Assembly: GCA_019113395.1 (NCBI GenBank)
Contig: DXHL01000033.1
Span: 1 to 59,794 of the forward strand
Length of the DNA stretch: 59,794 nucleotides
DNA from: Candidatus Rikenella faecigallinarum
GTDB taxonomy: Bacteria; Bacteroidota; Bacteroidia; Bacteroidales; Rikenellaceae
Direction of reading: 5' to 3'
Part shown: positions 52,895 to 59,794 of the stretch, one piece after another
Layout: each line of letters opens with the position of its first letter
Position numbering within the stretch: the first letter of the stretch is position 1
The notes under the pieces: model-generated
What the model saw: the letters and a program-made list of their open reading frames with translations, nothing else
What the model was told of the DNA's origin: nothing
Databases searched by the model: none
Made by a program: the position numbers and the translations under genes

Positions 52895-54466
52895 CTAATG
52901 CAGCGCGTGAACAGGAAGGTCGAACGTGCCTACCACTGCCGCGTGGTCCGACGGGTAACGTATCGGGTGGGTGTCAATGACCTCCACCTCGCGCGGCACT
53001 ACACCGGGCCCCTTGTAGTAGATAAAGTCGATGCGGTAGCGCAGGGCACTGCTGTCGGCCGCGTCGATAAGCGGCGACCAGGTGATACCGGGGTGTGTCT
53101 TGGGGTTGGGGTAACAAACCCGATAGGCATCCTGAAAACCCGCATCGGCCATCAACTGACTGGTCGGCCACGGCAGGACATATCCCCGATGGAGGTGGCG
53201 TGTGGCCCGTATCCAGTCGAGGTGGGAGTCGCTGTTGAAATCCCCTGATACGAAGGTCGGCACATCGCCCGAAAGAAATCCCACCGAATCGGCATCGTGC
53301 AAAATTTGTTTCAATTCCCCGGCACGGGTAGTCCACTCCTGTCCCACTATCGAGTCGGGTTTCATGCCCTGCTCCAGCTGTTGCTGGGTGTCGGGCAGGT
53401 AGTGGAGCCATAGATTGACGTAGTGGATGGCCTGCGTTTTGCTGACGCGGATGCGTGCCGCCGAGCAGTTGAACGGATGGAAAAAATCATAGGTCCGGCC
53501 GATGGGATACCGGCTCAGGATAGAGAGGTTCGAGCTGTGCAGGTAGAGGTAGTAGCCCAGTGCATCGGCAATGGCCGGTCCCGAGCCGTAGGTCTCGATA
53601 AGTCCCACCACGTCGGCACCCGAGCGGCGGATGAGGTCGGCCACGCGTTGCGGGCCTACCTCGGCACCGGTTTCGCGGCCCCCGTGCCAGATGTTGAAGG
53701 CCATGAGTTTCAGTTCTGCGAGGCTGTCGGGCAGCGGGGTCAGGCGGGCCCGCGTGTAGTATGACGAGTAGAGCCGAAACAGCATCTCGGGGGTGGGGAT
53801 GCGGTCGTAGAGGGTGAATTCGTCGATTTGGCCGTTAAAAGCGTTCCATTCGGTGCTGTCGGCGCCACCCAACCGTATTTTGCCCCGTCCGTTGATGGGG
53901 CCCAGTTCGTTGAGGTTGTAGATGGCGACGTTCTGTCCGTCGTAGTAGAAACGGGCCTTGTCGAGCCGTTTGCTGTAGGTCAGTGCCAGCAGGTGCCAGC
54001 GGCCGTCGTTCAGGGGTTGTCGGGCGGGGGTGGGCTCGTACCAGAGGCTGTTGCCGTTGTTGTCGGTGAACCCGGCGTACCACGAACCGTTGGCCGATGC
54101 ACCGATGGTGAAACCGCCGGCTTTGGCCGTTTTGTCCACGTTGGTGGCAATGACCGCACCAGCGCTCCCCGGCAGTGCTCCTGCCGGGGTACGTACCCAG
54201 AGGGCGATGCCGTAGATTTGTTTGCCGTTGGCCGTGAAGCTCATCGAGTCGAGCACCAACGGTGTGCGGCAGGCGGCTCGGGCGCTCAGGTCGAGCGCCG
54301 TGCCGCGTACCCCGTCGCGATACAGGGTGTGGTGGGCAAGGGTCGCGGAGAGTTGTCCGGTGCTGTCGCGGTCGAAGGTTAAGGTGCGGGGTTGGGCGAG
54401 GGTAAGGGCTGGACAGCCGAGGAGCAGGAGCAACAGCTGCATTAGACGTTTTATCGGAGGTGTCAT
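52895..54466 (-). CDS. Secreted LamG and endonuclease/exonuclease/phosphatase protein
   Basis: A 523-residue protein with a signal peptide (to about residue 24; an LLLGC stretch could also be a lipobox). Residues about 60-240 form a LamG/concanavalin-like domain (HLLALTYSKRLDKARFYYD, GQIDEFTLYDRI). From about 255 an EEP domain follows with LMAFNIWHGG, GLIETYG, FVSGDFNSDSHLDW, RIDFIYYKG and PSDHAAVVGTF, the complete metal-binding and catalytic set. The substrate could be extracellular DNA, phosphoesters or lipids. It is 83 bases upstream of the prolyl oligopeptidase gene. Confidence 0.88.
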   Translation of the reverse strand: MTPPIKRLMQLLLLLLGCPALTLAQPRTLTFDRDSTGQLSATLAHHTLYRDGVRGTALDLSARAACRTPLVLDSMSFTANGKQIYGIALWVRTPAGALPGSAGAVIATNVDKTAKAGGFTIGASANGSWYAGFTDNNGNSLWYEPTPARQPLNDGRWHLLALTYSKRLDKARFYYDGQNVAIYNLNELGPINGRGKIRLGGADSTEWNAFNGQIDEFTLYDRIPTPEMLFRLYSSYYTRARLTPLPDSLAELKLMAFNIWHGGRETGAEVGPQRVADLIRRSGADVVGLIETYGSGPAIADALGYYLYLHSSNLSILSRYPIGRTYDFFHPFNCSAARIRVSKTQAIHYVNLWLHYLPDTQQQLEQGMKPDSIVGQEWTTRAGELKQILHDADSVGFLSGDVPTFVSGDFNSDSHLDWIRATRHLHRGYVLPWPTSQLMADAGFQDAYRVCYPNPKTHPGITWSPLIDAADSSALRYRIDFIYYKGPGVVPREVEVIDTHPIRYPSDHAAVVGTFDLPVHALH

Positions 54467-54657
54467 GGGTACGTTTTGAAAAAGAGGGAGTGAACGGGGT
54501 ATATCTGTATATAAGCAAAGAGGAAGGAACGCGTCCTCCCTCTTTGCGGTGTGTCAGTGTGTGGTGAGCGTAGTTATTTACGGAACGTTTAGGCTTCGAG
54601 ATACCATGATATTATACATGGATTGTGCCAAACATCGCCTCTTGAATATTCCCAAAG

Positions 54658-55905
54658 TTATTGCACACTCTCTCCGCCATCCGGCACGACAATGGTTACG
54701 GTATCTTCAATCGGTGCCATATTGGCATTAATCATCTCCATGTCGAGGTCACCGTGTCCCGTATTGATAAACCCGTAGACCATAATGGCAATCACAATCA
54801 ATGCGGCGATAATCGCCACAATCAGCCAAATGTCGGTTTTTGTTTTGGGCTGTTTACGTTTGGGGGGCATCGGGCGCCGTTGTCCCTGTTGGGCTTTGGC
54901 ATTGGGGCCGCCGGGATTGCCTGGTCCGCGTCCGTTGTTTCCGCCCTGTGGGTTCATCCGTTGCCCGCGTGCCTCCTGCGGCCCGCGCGGAGGTACATTT
55001 CCTCCGCCCATCGGCACGGCCTGTCCTCCGCGCATGGAGGGTGCACCGCCTCCCATGGGCTGCTGCATGTTCCGCTGGGGCATCTGTCCCGGAACCGGTG
55101 GTTGCCCGCCGCGCATGGCAGGCGGAGTATTCGTAGGCTGCCCGCCGAGAGGAGGCTGCTGCATATTGCGTTGCGACATCTGTCCGGGCAGGGGTTGCTG
55201 TCCTGCGGGTGGCACGGGCGGATAGGGCTGTTGACCGGGTATGGCTCCCCGTTGGACATAACCGCCGTTCATGGGCATTGGCGGTACGCCCGTATAGCTT
55301 CCCGTCTGCAACGGCATTTGCTGCACGGGCGGTACGGGAGGTGTCGGGGGCGGTGTCTGTTGTATCTGCTGAACCGGCGGCACAGGGGCCTGCACCTGTA
55401 TCGACTGCGGCCGGGTCATTCCGGGCATGGGTGTCGGTGTTGGTACCGGTGCCGGGGTAGGCTGTACCGGACGGTTGTAGGTTGTGGCCGGGCCTTGTTG
55501 TACCTGTTGAGGAATGGGTTGTACCGGCGTGGGTGTCGGTTTCGGTTCGGGTATCGGTTCGGGTTCGACGGTTTCCGGTTCCGGGGTCTCACCCTCCACG
55601 AGGGTTACGGTACCGTTGGCATCGGCTTTCAGCATCCCGACTCCTTCGATATAGTATCTGCCTGTCGAGGCCAGCGATTGACGCAGGTAGATGACAAACT
55701 CGCCGACCATGGCCCGGGCGTCGTCCGTTTCGACTCCGTACTCCTGCACCAGGGCATCGGTAACCATGCCGTCATCCTTGCGCAGGAACGGGCTGAATAC
55801 CAATGATTCTCCTTCGGGAGATTCTTTTTTGAGAAAGGCTCCGAAATCGGGAATCACCACACGGCGATGTTGTTCGATGAGTTGTTTCAGTAAGGCGTTG
55901 TCCAT
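54658..55905 (-). CDS. HU-like domain, proline/glutamine/glycine-rich, transmembrane protein
   Basis: A 415-residue protein in four parts. Residues 1-85 are an HU-CCDC81-like DNA-binding fold (DNALLKQLIEQHRRVVIPDFGAFLKK). Residues about 120-335 are a long proline/glutamine/glycine-rich region with two copies of a PGQMxQRNMQQPxxGG unit. Residues about 340-365 are basic (QQGQRRPMPPKRKQPKTKTD). A single membrane helix (IWLIVAIIAALIVIAIMVYG) follows, then about 35 residues ending DTVTIVVPDGGESVQ. By the positive-inside rule the HU domain is cytoplasmic. Relatives often carry a SPOR domain in the last part; none is visible here. Confidence 0.78.
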   Translation of the reverse strand: MDNALLKQLIEQHRRVVIPDFGAFLKKESPEGESLVFSPFLRKDDGMVTDALVQEYGVETDDARAMVGEFVIYLRQSLASTGRYYIEGVGMLKADANGTVTLVEGETPEPETVEPEPIPEPKPTPTPVQPIPQQVQQGPATTYNRPVQPTPAPVPTPTPMPGMTRPQSIQVQAPVPPVQQIQQTPPPTPPVPPVQQMPLQTGSYTGVPPMPMNGGYVQRGAIPGQQPYPPVPPAGQQPLPGQMSQRNMQQPPLGGQPTNTPPAMRGGQPPVPGQMPQRNMQQPMGGGAPSMRGGQAVPMGGGNVPPRGPQEARGQRMNPQGGNNGRGPGNPGGPNAKAQQGQRRPMPPKRKQPKTKTDIWLIVAIIAALIVIAIMVYGFINTGHGDLDMEMINANMAPIEDTVTIVVPDGGESVQ

Positions 55906-56143
55906 GAACAATACTCCATATTTGACTTCAAGGTTACGAAAAAAAAATGAAACCTCCAATTTCTGACACTATTTTTCATGCCGGGCAGATTGTTTCAGTT
56001 CATTTGTGAAGGGAAAGCGGTTGGATGATGTTTGTGCTGTGCGGGGGGATTCGAGGTGAGAGGGGGTGAAAATGGTAAAAAGTATAAAAATAGGCGTATC
56101 TTTGGAGGCTCATACAAACATTATCTTCTTTTAAGAAACCGAT

Positions 56144-57247
56144 ATGGCACTTCAATGTGGTATAGTGGGTTTGCCGAATGTGGGCAAATCGACCCTTTTC
56201 AACTGTTTGTCGAATGCGAAGGCACAGGCGGCCAATTTCCCGTTCTGCACCATTGAGCCGAACGTGGGGGTGATAACCGTTCCGGACGAGCGGCTCAACA
56301 AGTTGGTGGAGATTGACAATCCGAAGCGGGTGGTTCCGACGACCATCGAGATAGTGGACATTGCGGGTTTGGTGAAGGGGGCTTCGAAGGGCGAGGGGCT
56401 GGGGAACAAGTTTCTGGCGAACATTCGGGAAACGGATGCCATTATTCATGTGTTGCGATGCTTCGAGAACGGGAACATCACGCATGTGGACGGGTCGGTG
56501 GACCCGGTGCGGGACAAGGGGATTATCGACACCGAGCTGCAACTCAAGGACCTGGAGACGGTGGAAAACCGGATTGGGAAGGTGCAGAAACAGGCTCAGA
56601 GCGGCGGGGACAAGAGTGCCAAGAGGCTTTATGAGATTTTGGTACGGTACAAGGAGGCGCTGGAGCAGGGTCGGTCGGCGCGGACGGTGGTGCTGGACAA
56701 TCGGGAGGATGAAAAGCTGGTGGCCGACTTGTGCTTGCTGACCAACAAGCCGGTGTTGTATGTCTGCAATGTGGACGAGGGGTCGGCTGTGAGCGGGAAC
56801 GCCCATACGCAGGCTGTGGCCGAGGCGATTCGCGAGGAGGGGGCGCAGATGTTGATAGTGGCGGCGGCTACGGAGGCCGATATTGCCGAGCTGGAGAGCT
56901 ATGAGGAGCGTCAGATGTTCCTCTCGGACCTGGGATTGGAGGAGTCGGGGGTTTCGCGGCTGATACGGGCGGCCTATGCGCTGCTCAACCTGGAGACCTA
57001 CTTCACGACGGGGGCGGACGAAACCCGCGCCTGGACCTATGTGAAGGGGACCAAGGCGCCGCAGGCGGCCGGGATTATCCACACCGATTTCGAACGGGGC
57101 TTTATCCGTGCCGAGGTGATTAAGTATGCCGACTATGTGGCGTTGGGTTCGGAGAAGGCGTGTCGCGAGGCGGGTAAGATTGGGATTGAGGGGAAGGAGT
57201 ATGTGGTGCAGGACGGGGATATTATGCACTTCCTGTTCAATGTGTAG
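56144..57247 (+). CDS. ychF: OBG-type GTPase YchF
   Basis: A 367-residue nucleotide-binding protein of the OBG family. The P-loop GLPNVGKST begins at about residue 9, DIAGLVKGASKGEGLGNKFL gives G3, and TNKP gives G4. The C-terminal TGS-like domain includes TYFTTGADETRAWTY and GFIRAEVIKYADY. YchF usually binds ATP better than GTP and associates with ribosomes. A -7-like TATCTTTG box lies at 56097-56104. Confidence 0.97.
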   Translation: MALQCGIVGLPNVGKSTLFNCLSNAKAQAANFPFCTIEPNVGVITVPDERLNKLVEIDNPKRVVPTTIEIVDIAGLVKGASKGEGLGNKFLANIRETDAIIHVLRCFENGNITHVDGSVDPVRDKGIIDTELQLKDLETVENRIGKVQKQAQSGGDKSAKRLYEILVRYKEALEQGRSARTVVLDNREDEKLVADLCLLTNKPVLYVCNVDEGSAVSGNAHTQAVAEAIREEGAQMLIVAAATEADIAELESYEERQMFLSDLGLEESGVSRLIRAAYALLNLETYFTTGADETRAWTYVKGTKAPQAAGIIHTDFERGFIRAEVIKYADYVALGSEKACREAGKIGIEGKEYVVQDGDIMHFLFNV

Positions 57248-57280
57248 TGGGGGCGGGTTCTCCGGCGTGCATGGAAAATG

Positions 57281-57317
57281 AGCGAGGCGGGTCTCTTCCG
57301 AAGAGACCCGCCTCGCT
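57281..57317. terminator. Perfect 17-bp hairpin between ychF and the GH16 gene
   Basis: Arms 57281-57297 and 57301-57317 are exactly complementary with a CCG loop. GCGTTTTG follows on the plus strand. It lies between convergent genes and can serve both. Confidence 0.85.
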
Positions 57318-57355
57318 GCGTTTTGCGTCGTGCGGTGCCCGATGTTGTCCGACGA

Positions 57356-58138
57356 CTAAGGTTTAGCCTGGTAATAACGCACCCATTCGACCTCCATGTC
57401 TACGGGCACCTGTTTCGGGTCGATGGCTCCGACCCAGCTGCCGCCCAACTGCATGTCGATAAGCAGGTAGTAGGGGCGGTCGAAGGGGAACTGCTCCTTC
57501 GGCCCTTCTGTGAGGCGCGGATAGCTGAAGGTGCGGCGGTCATTGACAAAGAAGACCACCGAATCGGGGTACATCTCAACGGCGTATGTATTGTACTCCT
57601 CGGGTTGGATGGGTGCCGTGCCGCCCTGCGGCGGGTTCTGTTTGTGGCCGAGGTTGTGGGTGTAGTAGGAGTGGACGGTTTGATAGACTATCGTATCGTG
57701 GTTCAGGTGTTCCATGATGTCGATTTCGCCGCCCGTGGGCCAGGGATATTTCTCCTCTTCGAACGGTTTGAGCCAGATGGCGGGCCAGGCACCCTGTGCA
57801 CCCTGAAGGCGTGCCCGTACTTCGAGCCTGCCGCCGTGGAAAGCGCGTTTGCCTTTGGTGTAGAGCCCTCCGGTAAGAAAGGCTGCGGAGTCGGTGGTGT
57901 CCGAATTGGGGATGGCCCGCAGGATAAGGTTCCCGTCGCGCAGGTCATAACAGAGAGGGTTATCGGACATTTTCTGTGCCCATTCGGGTTTTCCGCGTGG
58001 AATTTTCGACCAGGTGGTCGTGTCGAGGGGGCCGTTGAACTCCTCCTCCCAGACCAACTGCCATTTTGACGGTGATTCCGAGGAGCATCCTGCCATGCTG
58101 CACAAGGCGGCCAGAGATAAGAACAAGGGTTTGAACAT
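57356..58138 (-). CDS. GH16-family beta-glucanase-like lipoprotein
   Basis: A 260-residue lipoprotein: signal peptide and lipobox MAGC (Cys18) followed by a beta-jelly-roll GH16 domain. The catalytic ExDxxE is present as GGEIDIMEHL, with WEEEFNGPLDTTTWS at the N-terminus and WPAIWLKP as typical signatures. It likely cleaves beta-1,3 or beta-1,3/1,4 glucans or related galactans at the cell surface. No SusC/SusD partner lies nearby, so it is not in a classical utilization locus. Confidence 0.9.
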   Translation of the reverse strand: MFKPLFLSLAALCSMAGCSSESPSKWQLVWEEEFNGPLDTTTWSKIPRGKPEWAQKMSDNPLCYDLRDGNLILRAIPNSDTTDSAAFLTGGLYTKGKRAFHGGRLEVRARLQGAQGAWPAIWLKPFEEEKYPWPTGGEIDIMEHLNHDTIVYQTVHSYYTHNLGHKQNPPQGGTAPIQPEEYNTYAVEMYPDSVVFFVNDRRTFSYPRLTEGPKEQFPFDRPYYLLIDMQLGGSWVGAIDPKQVPVDMEVEWVRYYQAKP

Positions 58139-58295
58139 GGGATAGTGGGTTTTGTCTCTGTTGGGTTTCTGTGTGTGGGGGTGTCCGAAGGGGCATTCAT
58201 CCGTAAGGTGGATTATGCCGTTCGATACCCGTAAAAAGAGAGGTGCTCGCTCCGGCGATGCCGGATAGAGCGCCTGTCAGTGTTGTGTGCGGTGA

Positions 58296-59794
58296 CTATT
58301 TCACCTCTTCAAATTCCACGTCGTGCGGACCTTCCTCTTTGGAGGAGTCGGCCGAACCGTTCCCTGCGGCTCCTGCGCCCGGGTTGGCGTTGGCACCGCC
58401 CTGAGCGCCGCCGGCGTTGTAGATGTCCTGCGAAGCAGCCTGCCATGCGGCATTCAGTTCGTCGGAGTATTTGGTGATGTCGGCCAGGTTTTGTGCCTTG
58501 TGAGCCTCTTTCAGCCCGTTCAGTGCCTTTTCGATGGCCGATTTCTTGTCGGCAGGAATCTTGTCGCCGTACTCTTTCAGTTGTTTTTCGGTGCTGAAGA
58601 TGAGCGAGTCGGCACTGTTGAGTTTGTCGGCACGTTCACGTTCCTCTTTGTCCTTGGCTTCGTTGGCTTTGGCTTCGTCACGCATCCGTTGTATTTCGGC
58701 GTCGGTCAGCCCCGACGAAGCTTCGATACGGATGCTCTGTTCCTTACCGGTGCCTTTGTCTTTGGCCGAAACGTTCAGGATACCGTTGGCATCGATGTCG
58801 AAGGTCACTTCGATTTGGGGCACCCCACGCGGAGCGGCCGGAATGCCGTCCAGGTGGAACCGTCCGATGGTCTTGTTGTCGCGTGCCATGGGGCGTTCGC
58901 CTTGCAGTACGTGGATTTCCACCGAAGGCTGGTTATCCGACGCAGTCGAGAAGACTTCCGATTTGCGGGTCGGGATGGTGGTGTTGGCTTCGATGAGTTT
59001 GGTCATCACGCCGCCCATGGTTTCGATACCGAGCGACAGCGGGGTCACGTCGAGCAGCAGCACGTCTTTTACTTCGCCGGTGAGCACCCCGCCCTGAATC
59101 GAAGCACCGATAGCCACTACTTCGTCCGGGTTTACGTTTTTCGAGGGCTCTTTGCCGAAGAACTCTTTGACAACCTGCTGGATAGCCGGGATACGGGTCG
59201 AACCCCCGACGAGAATCACATCATCGATTTGCGAAGCGGTCAGCCCGGCATCTTCGAGGGCTTTGCGGCAGGGTTCGATGGTAGCGTGAATCAGTTTGTC
59301 GGCCAGTTGTTCGAATTTGGCACGGGTGAGGGTCGTTACCAGGTGCTGCGGAATGCCGTCGATAGGCATGATGTAGGGCAGGTTGATTTCGGTCGAGGTA
59401 GCGCTCGAGAGCTCGATTTTAGCCTTTTCGGCAGCCTCTTTCAACCGTTGCAGAGCCATCGGGTCTTTCCGCAGGTCAACGTTGTGCTGTGCCTGGAACT
59501 CTTCGGCCAGCCAGTCGATAATCACGTGGTCGAAGTCGTCCCCGCCGAGGTGGGTATCGCCGTTGGTCGATTTTACTTCGAACACCCCGTCGCCCAGTTC
59601 GAGGATGGAGATATCGAAGGTACCACCCCCGAGGTCATATACGGCGATTTTCATATCCTTGTCGGATTTTTCGAGGCCGTAGGCCAGGGCAGCCGCCGTC
59701 GGTTCGTTGATGATACGGGCCACTTTCAGACCGGCAATCTCACCGGCTTCTTTCGTAGCCTGACGTTGCGAGTCGTTGAAGTAGGCCGGCACGG
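58296..59794 (-). CDS. dnaK: DnaK chaperone, C-terminal 499 residues (start outside window)
   Basis: The open frame runs off the window end, so about 140 N-terminal residues are missing. The remaining part shows [30 protein letters not shown] and the phosphate loop [12 protein letters not shown] of the ATPase domain. The substrate-binding domain with [11 protein letters not shown] follows. The lid helices end in HDVEFEEVK, the conserved C-terminal EEVD-like tail. The first codon in frame is GTG for the conserved valine, not a start. It folds proteins with DnaJ and GrpE, neither of which is visible here. Confidence 0.97.
   Translation of the reverse strand, partial: VPAYFNDSQRQATKEAGEIAGLKVARIINEPTAAALAYGLEKSDKDMKIAVYDLGGGTFDISILELGDGVFEVKSTNGDTHLGGDDFDHVIIDWLAEEFQAQHNVDLRKDPMALQRLKEAAEKAKIELSSATSTEINLPYIMPIDGIPQHLVTTLTRAKFEQLADKLIHATIEPCRKALEDAGLTASQIDDVILVGGSTRIPAIQQVVKEFFGKEPSKNVNPDEVVAIGASIQGGVLTGEVKDVLLLDVTPLSLGIETMGGVMTKLIEANTTIPTRKSEVFSTASDNQPSVEIHVLQGERPMARDNKTIGRFHLDGIPAAPRGVPQIEVTFDIDANGILNVSAKDKGTGKEQSIRIEASSGLTDAEIQRMRDEAKANEAKDKEERERADKLNSADSLIFSTEKQLKEYGDKIPADKKSAIEKALNGLKEAHKAQNLADITKYSDELNAAWQAASQDIYNAGGAQGGANANPGAGAAGNGSADSSKEEGPHDVEFEEVK

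Noticed and set aside
54549..54731. 60-codon plus-strand frame in the gap before the HU-domain gene
   Set aside because: Overlaps the end of the HU-domain gene on the other strand and has no recognisable features.
1..59794. CRISPR array, rRNA operon, prophage, transposase
   Set aside because: No direct-repeat array, rRNA sequence, integrase or transposase frame was found by reading the window.

Overview
The window looks like a chromosomal stretch of a moderately GC-rich Bacteroidales bacterium, probably Rikenellaceae/Alistipes-like. This is inferred from gene content and signals, not from a database search. Supporting signs are TAnnTTTG-type -7 boxes with TTTG -33 boxes, a short primary sigma factor without region 1.1, the sigma-54 regulator/LptE/TPR/SecG cluster, GldE next to a phosphopantetheinyl transferase, DUF5689 and WG-repeat proteins, HU-type membrane proteins, and secreted mucin- or glycan-active enzymes.

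Bases 1-660 are clearly AT-richer than the rest. They hold the 3' end of a macro-domain gene and the first 40 codons of another gene that is cut off exactly at the start of hisC. From 664 the his operon runs hisC-hisB (fused in one ORF), hisH, hisA, hisF, hisIE, without hisG or hisD upstream. It converges with dapF at a 19-bp hairpin. From 6.2 to 11.4 kb lie a nitroreductase, a secreted sialidase, an AlaX-type tRNA-editing protein, a secreted GH3 glycosidase and a DUF5689 lipoprotein. From 11.4 to 16.8 kb, on the minus strand, are an arginine decarboxylase-like enzyme, a lipocalin-like lipoprotein, an alpha/beta hydrolase, a small acidic protein and a WG-repeat/vWA gene pair.

From 17.0 to 20.6 kb lie gldE-like, a PPTase and two outer-membrane beta-barrel proteins. 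From 20.8 to 23.7 kb (minus) is the secG-TPR-lptE-sigma54 regulator cluster. An HdeD-like membrane protein is followed by three back-to-back hairpins, then a galactose operon (nucleotidyltransferase, galM, MFS transporter, galK). From 29.7 to 40.4 kb (plus) come a FtsX-type permease, a degenerate LytM protein, dxr, rseP, a GH3-auxin-type adenylating enzyme, HtrA/DegQ and the primary sigma factor. An initiator-type tRNA-Met follows on the minus strand.

From 40.8 to 55.9 kb nearly everything is on the minus strand: a ROK kinase, a Sua5/TsaC protein, metK behind a possible SAM riboswitch, an RsmF-type methyltransferase, a deoxynucleoside kinase, an M16 active/inactive peptidase pair, a GNAT protein, a nucleoid-associated protein, a prolyl oligopeptidase, a LamG-endo/exonuclease/phosphatase protein and an HU-domain/proline-rich/transmembrane protein. 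ychF (plus), a GH16 lipoprotein and the C-terminal 499 residues of DnaK (cut by the window edge) close the window.

The most unusual signals are the truncation junction at hisC, the HisC-HisB fusion, a widespread set of long, near-perfect hairpins (in gene ends but also inside three coding regions), a three-copy REP-like palindromic repeat, and the HU/proline-rich/TM protein without a SPOR domain. I found no CRISPR array, rRNA, transposase, integrase or complete phage or defence system.
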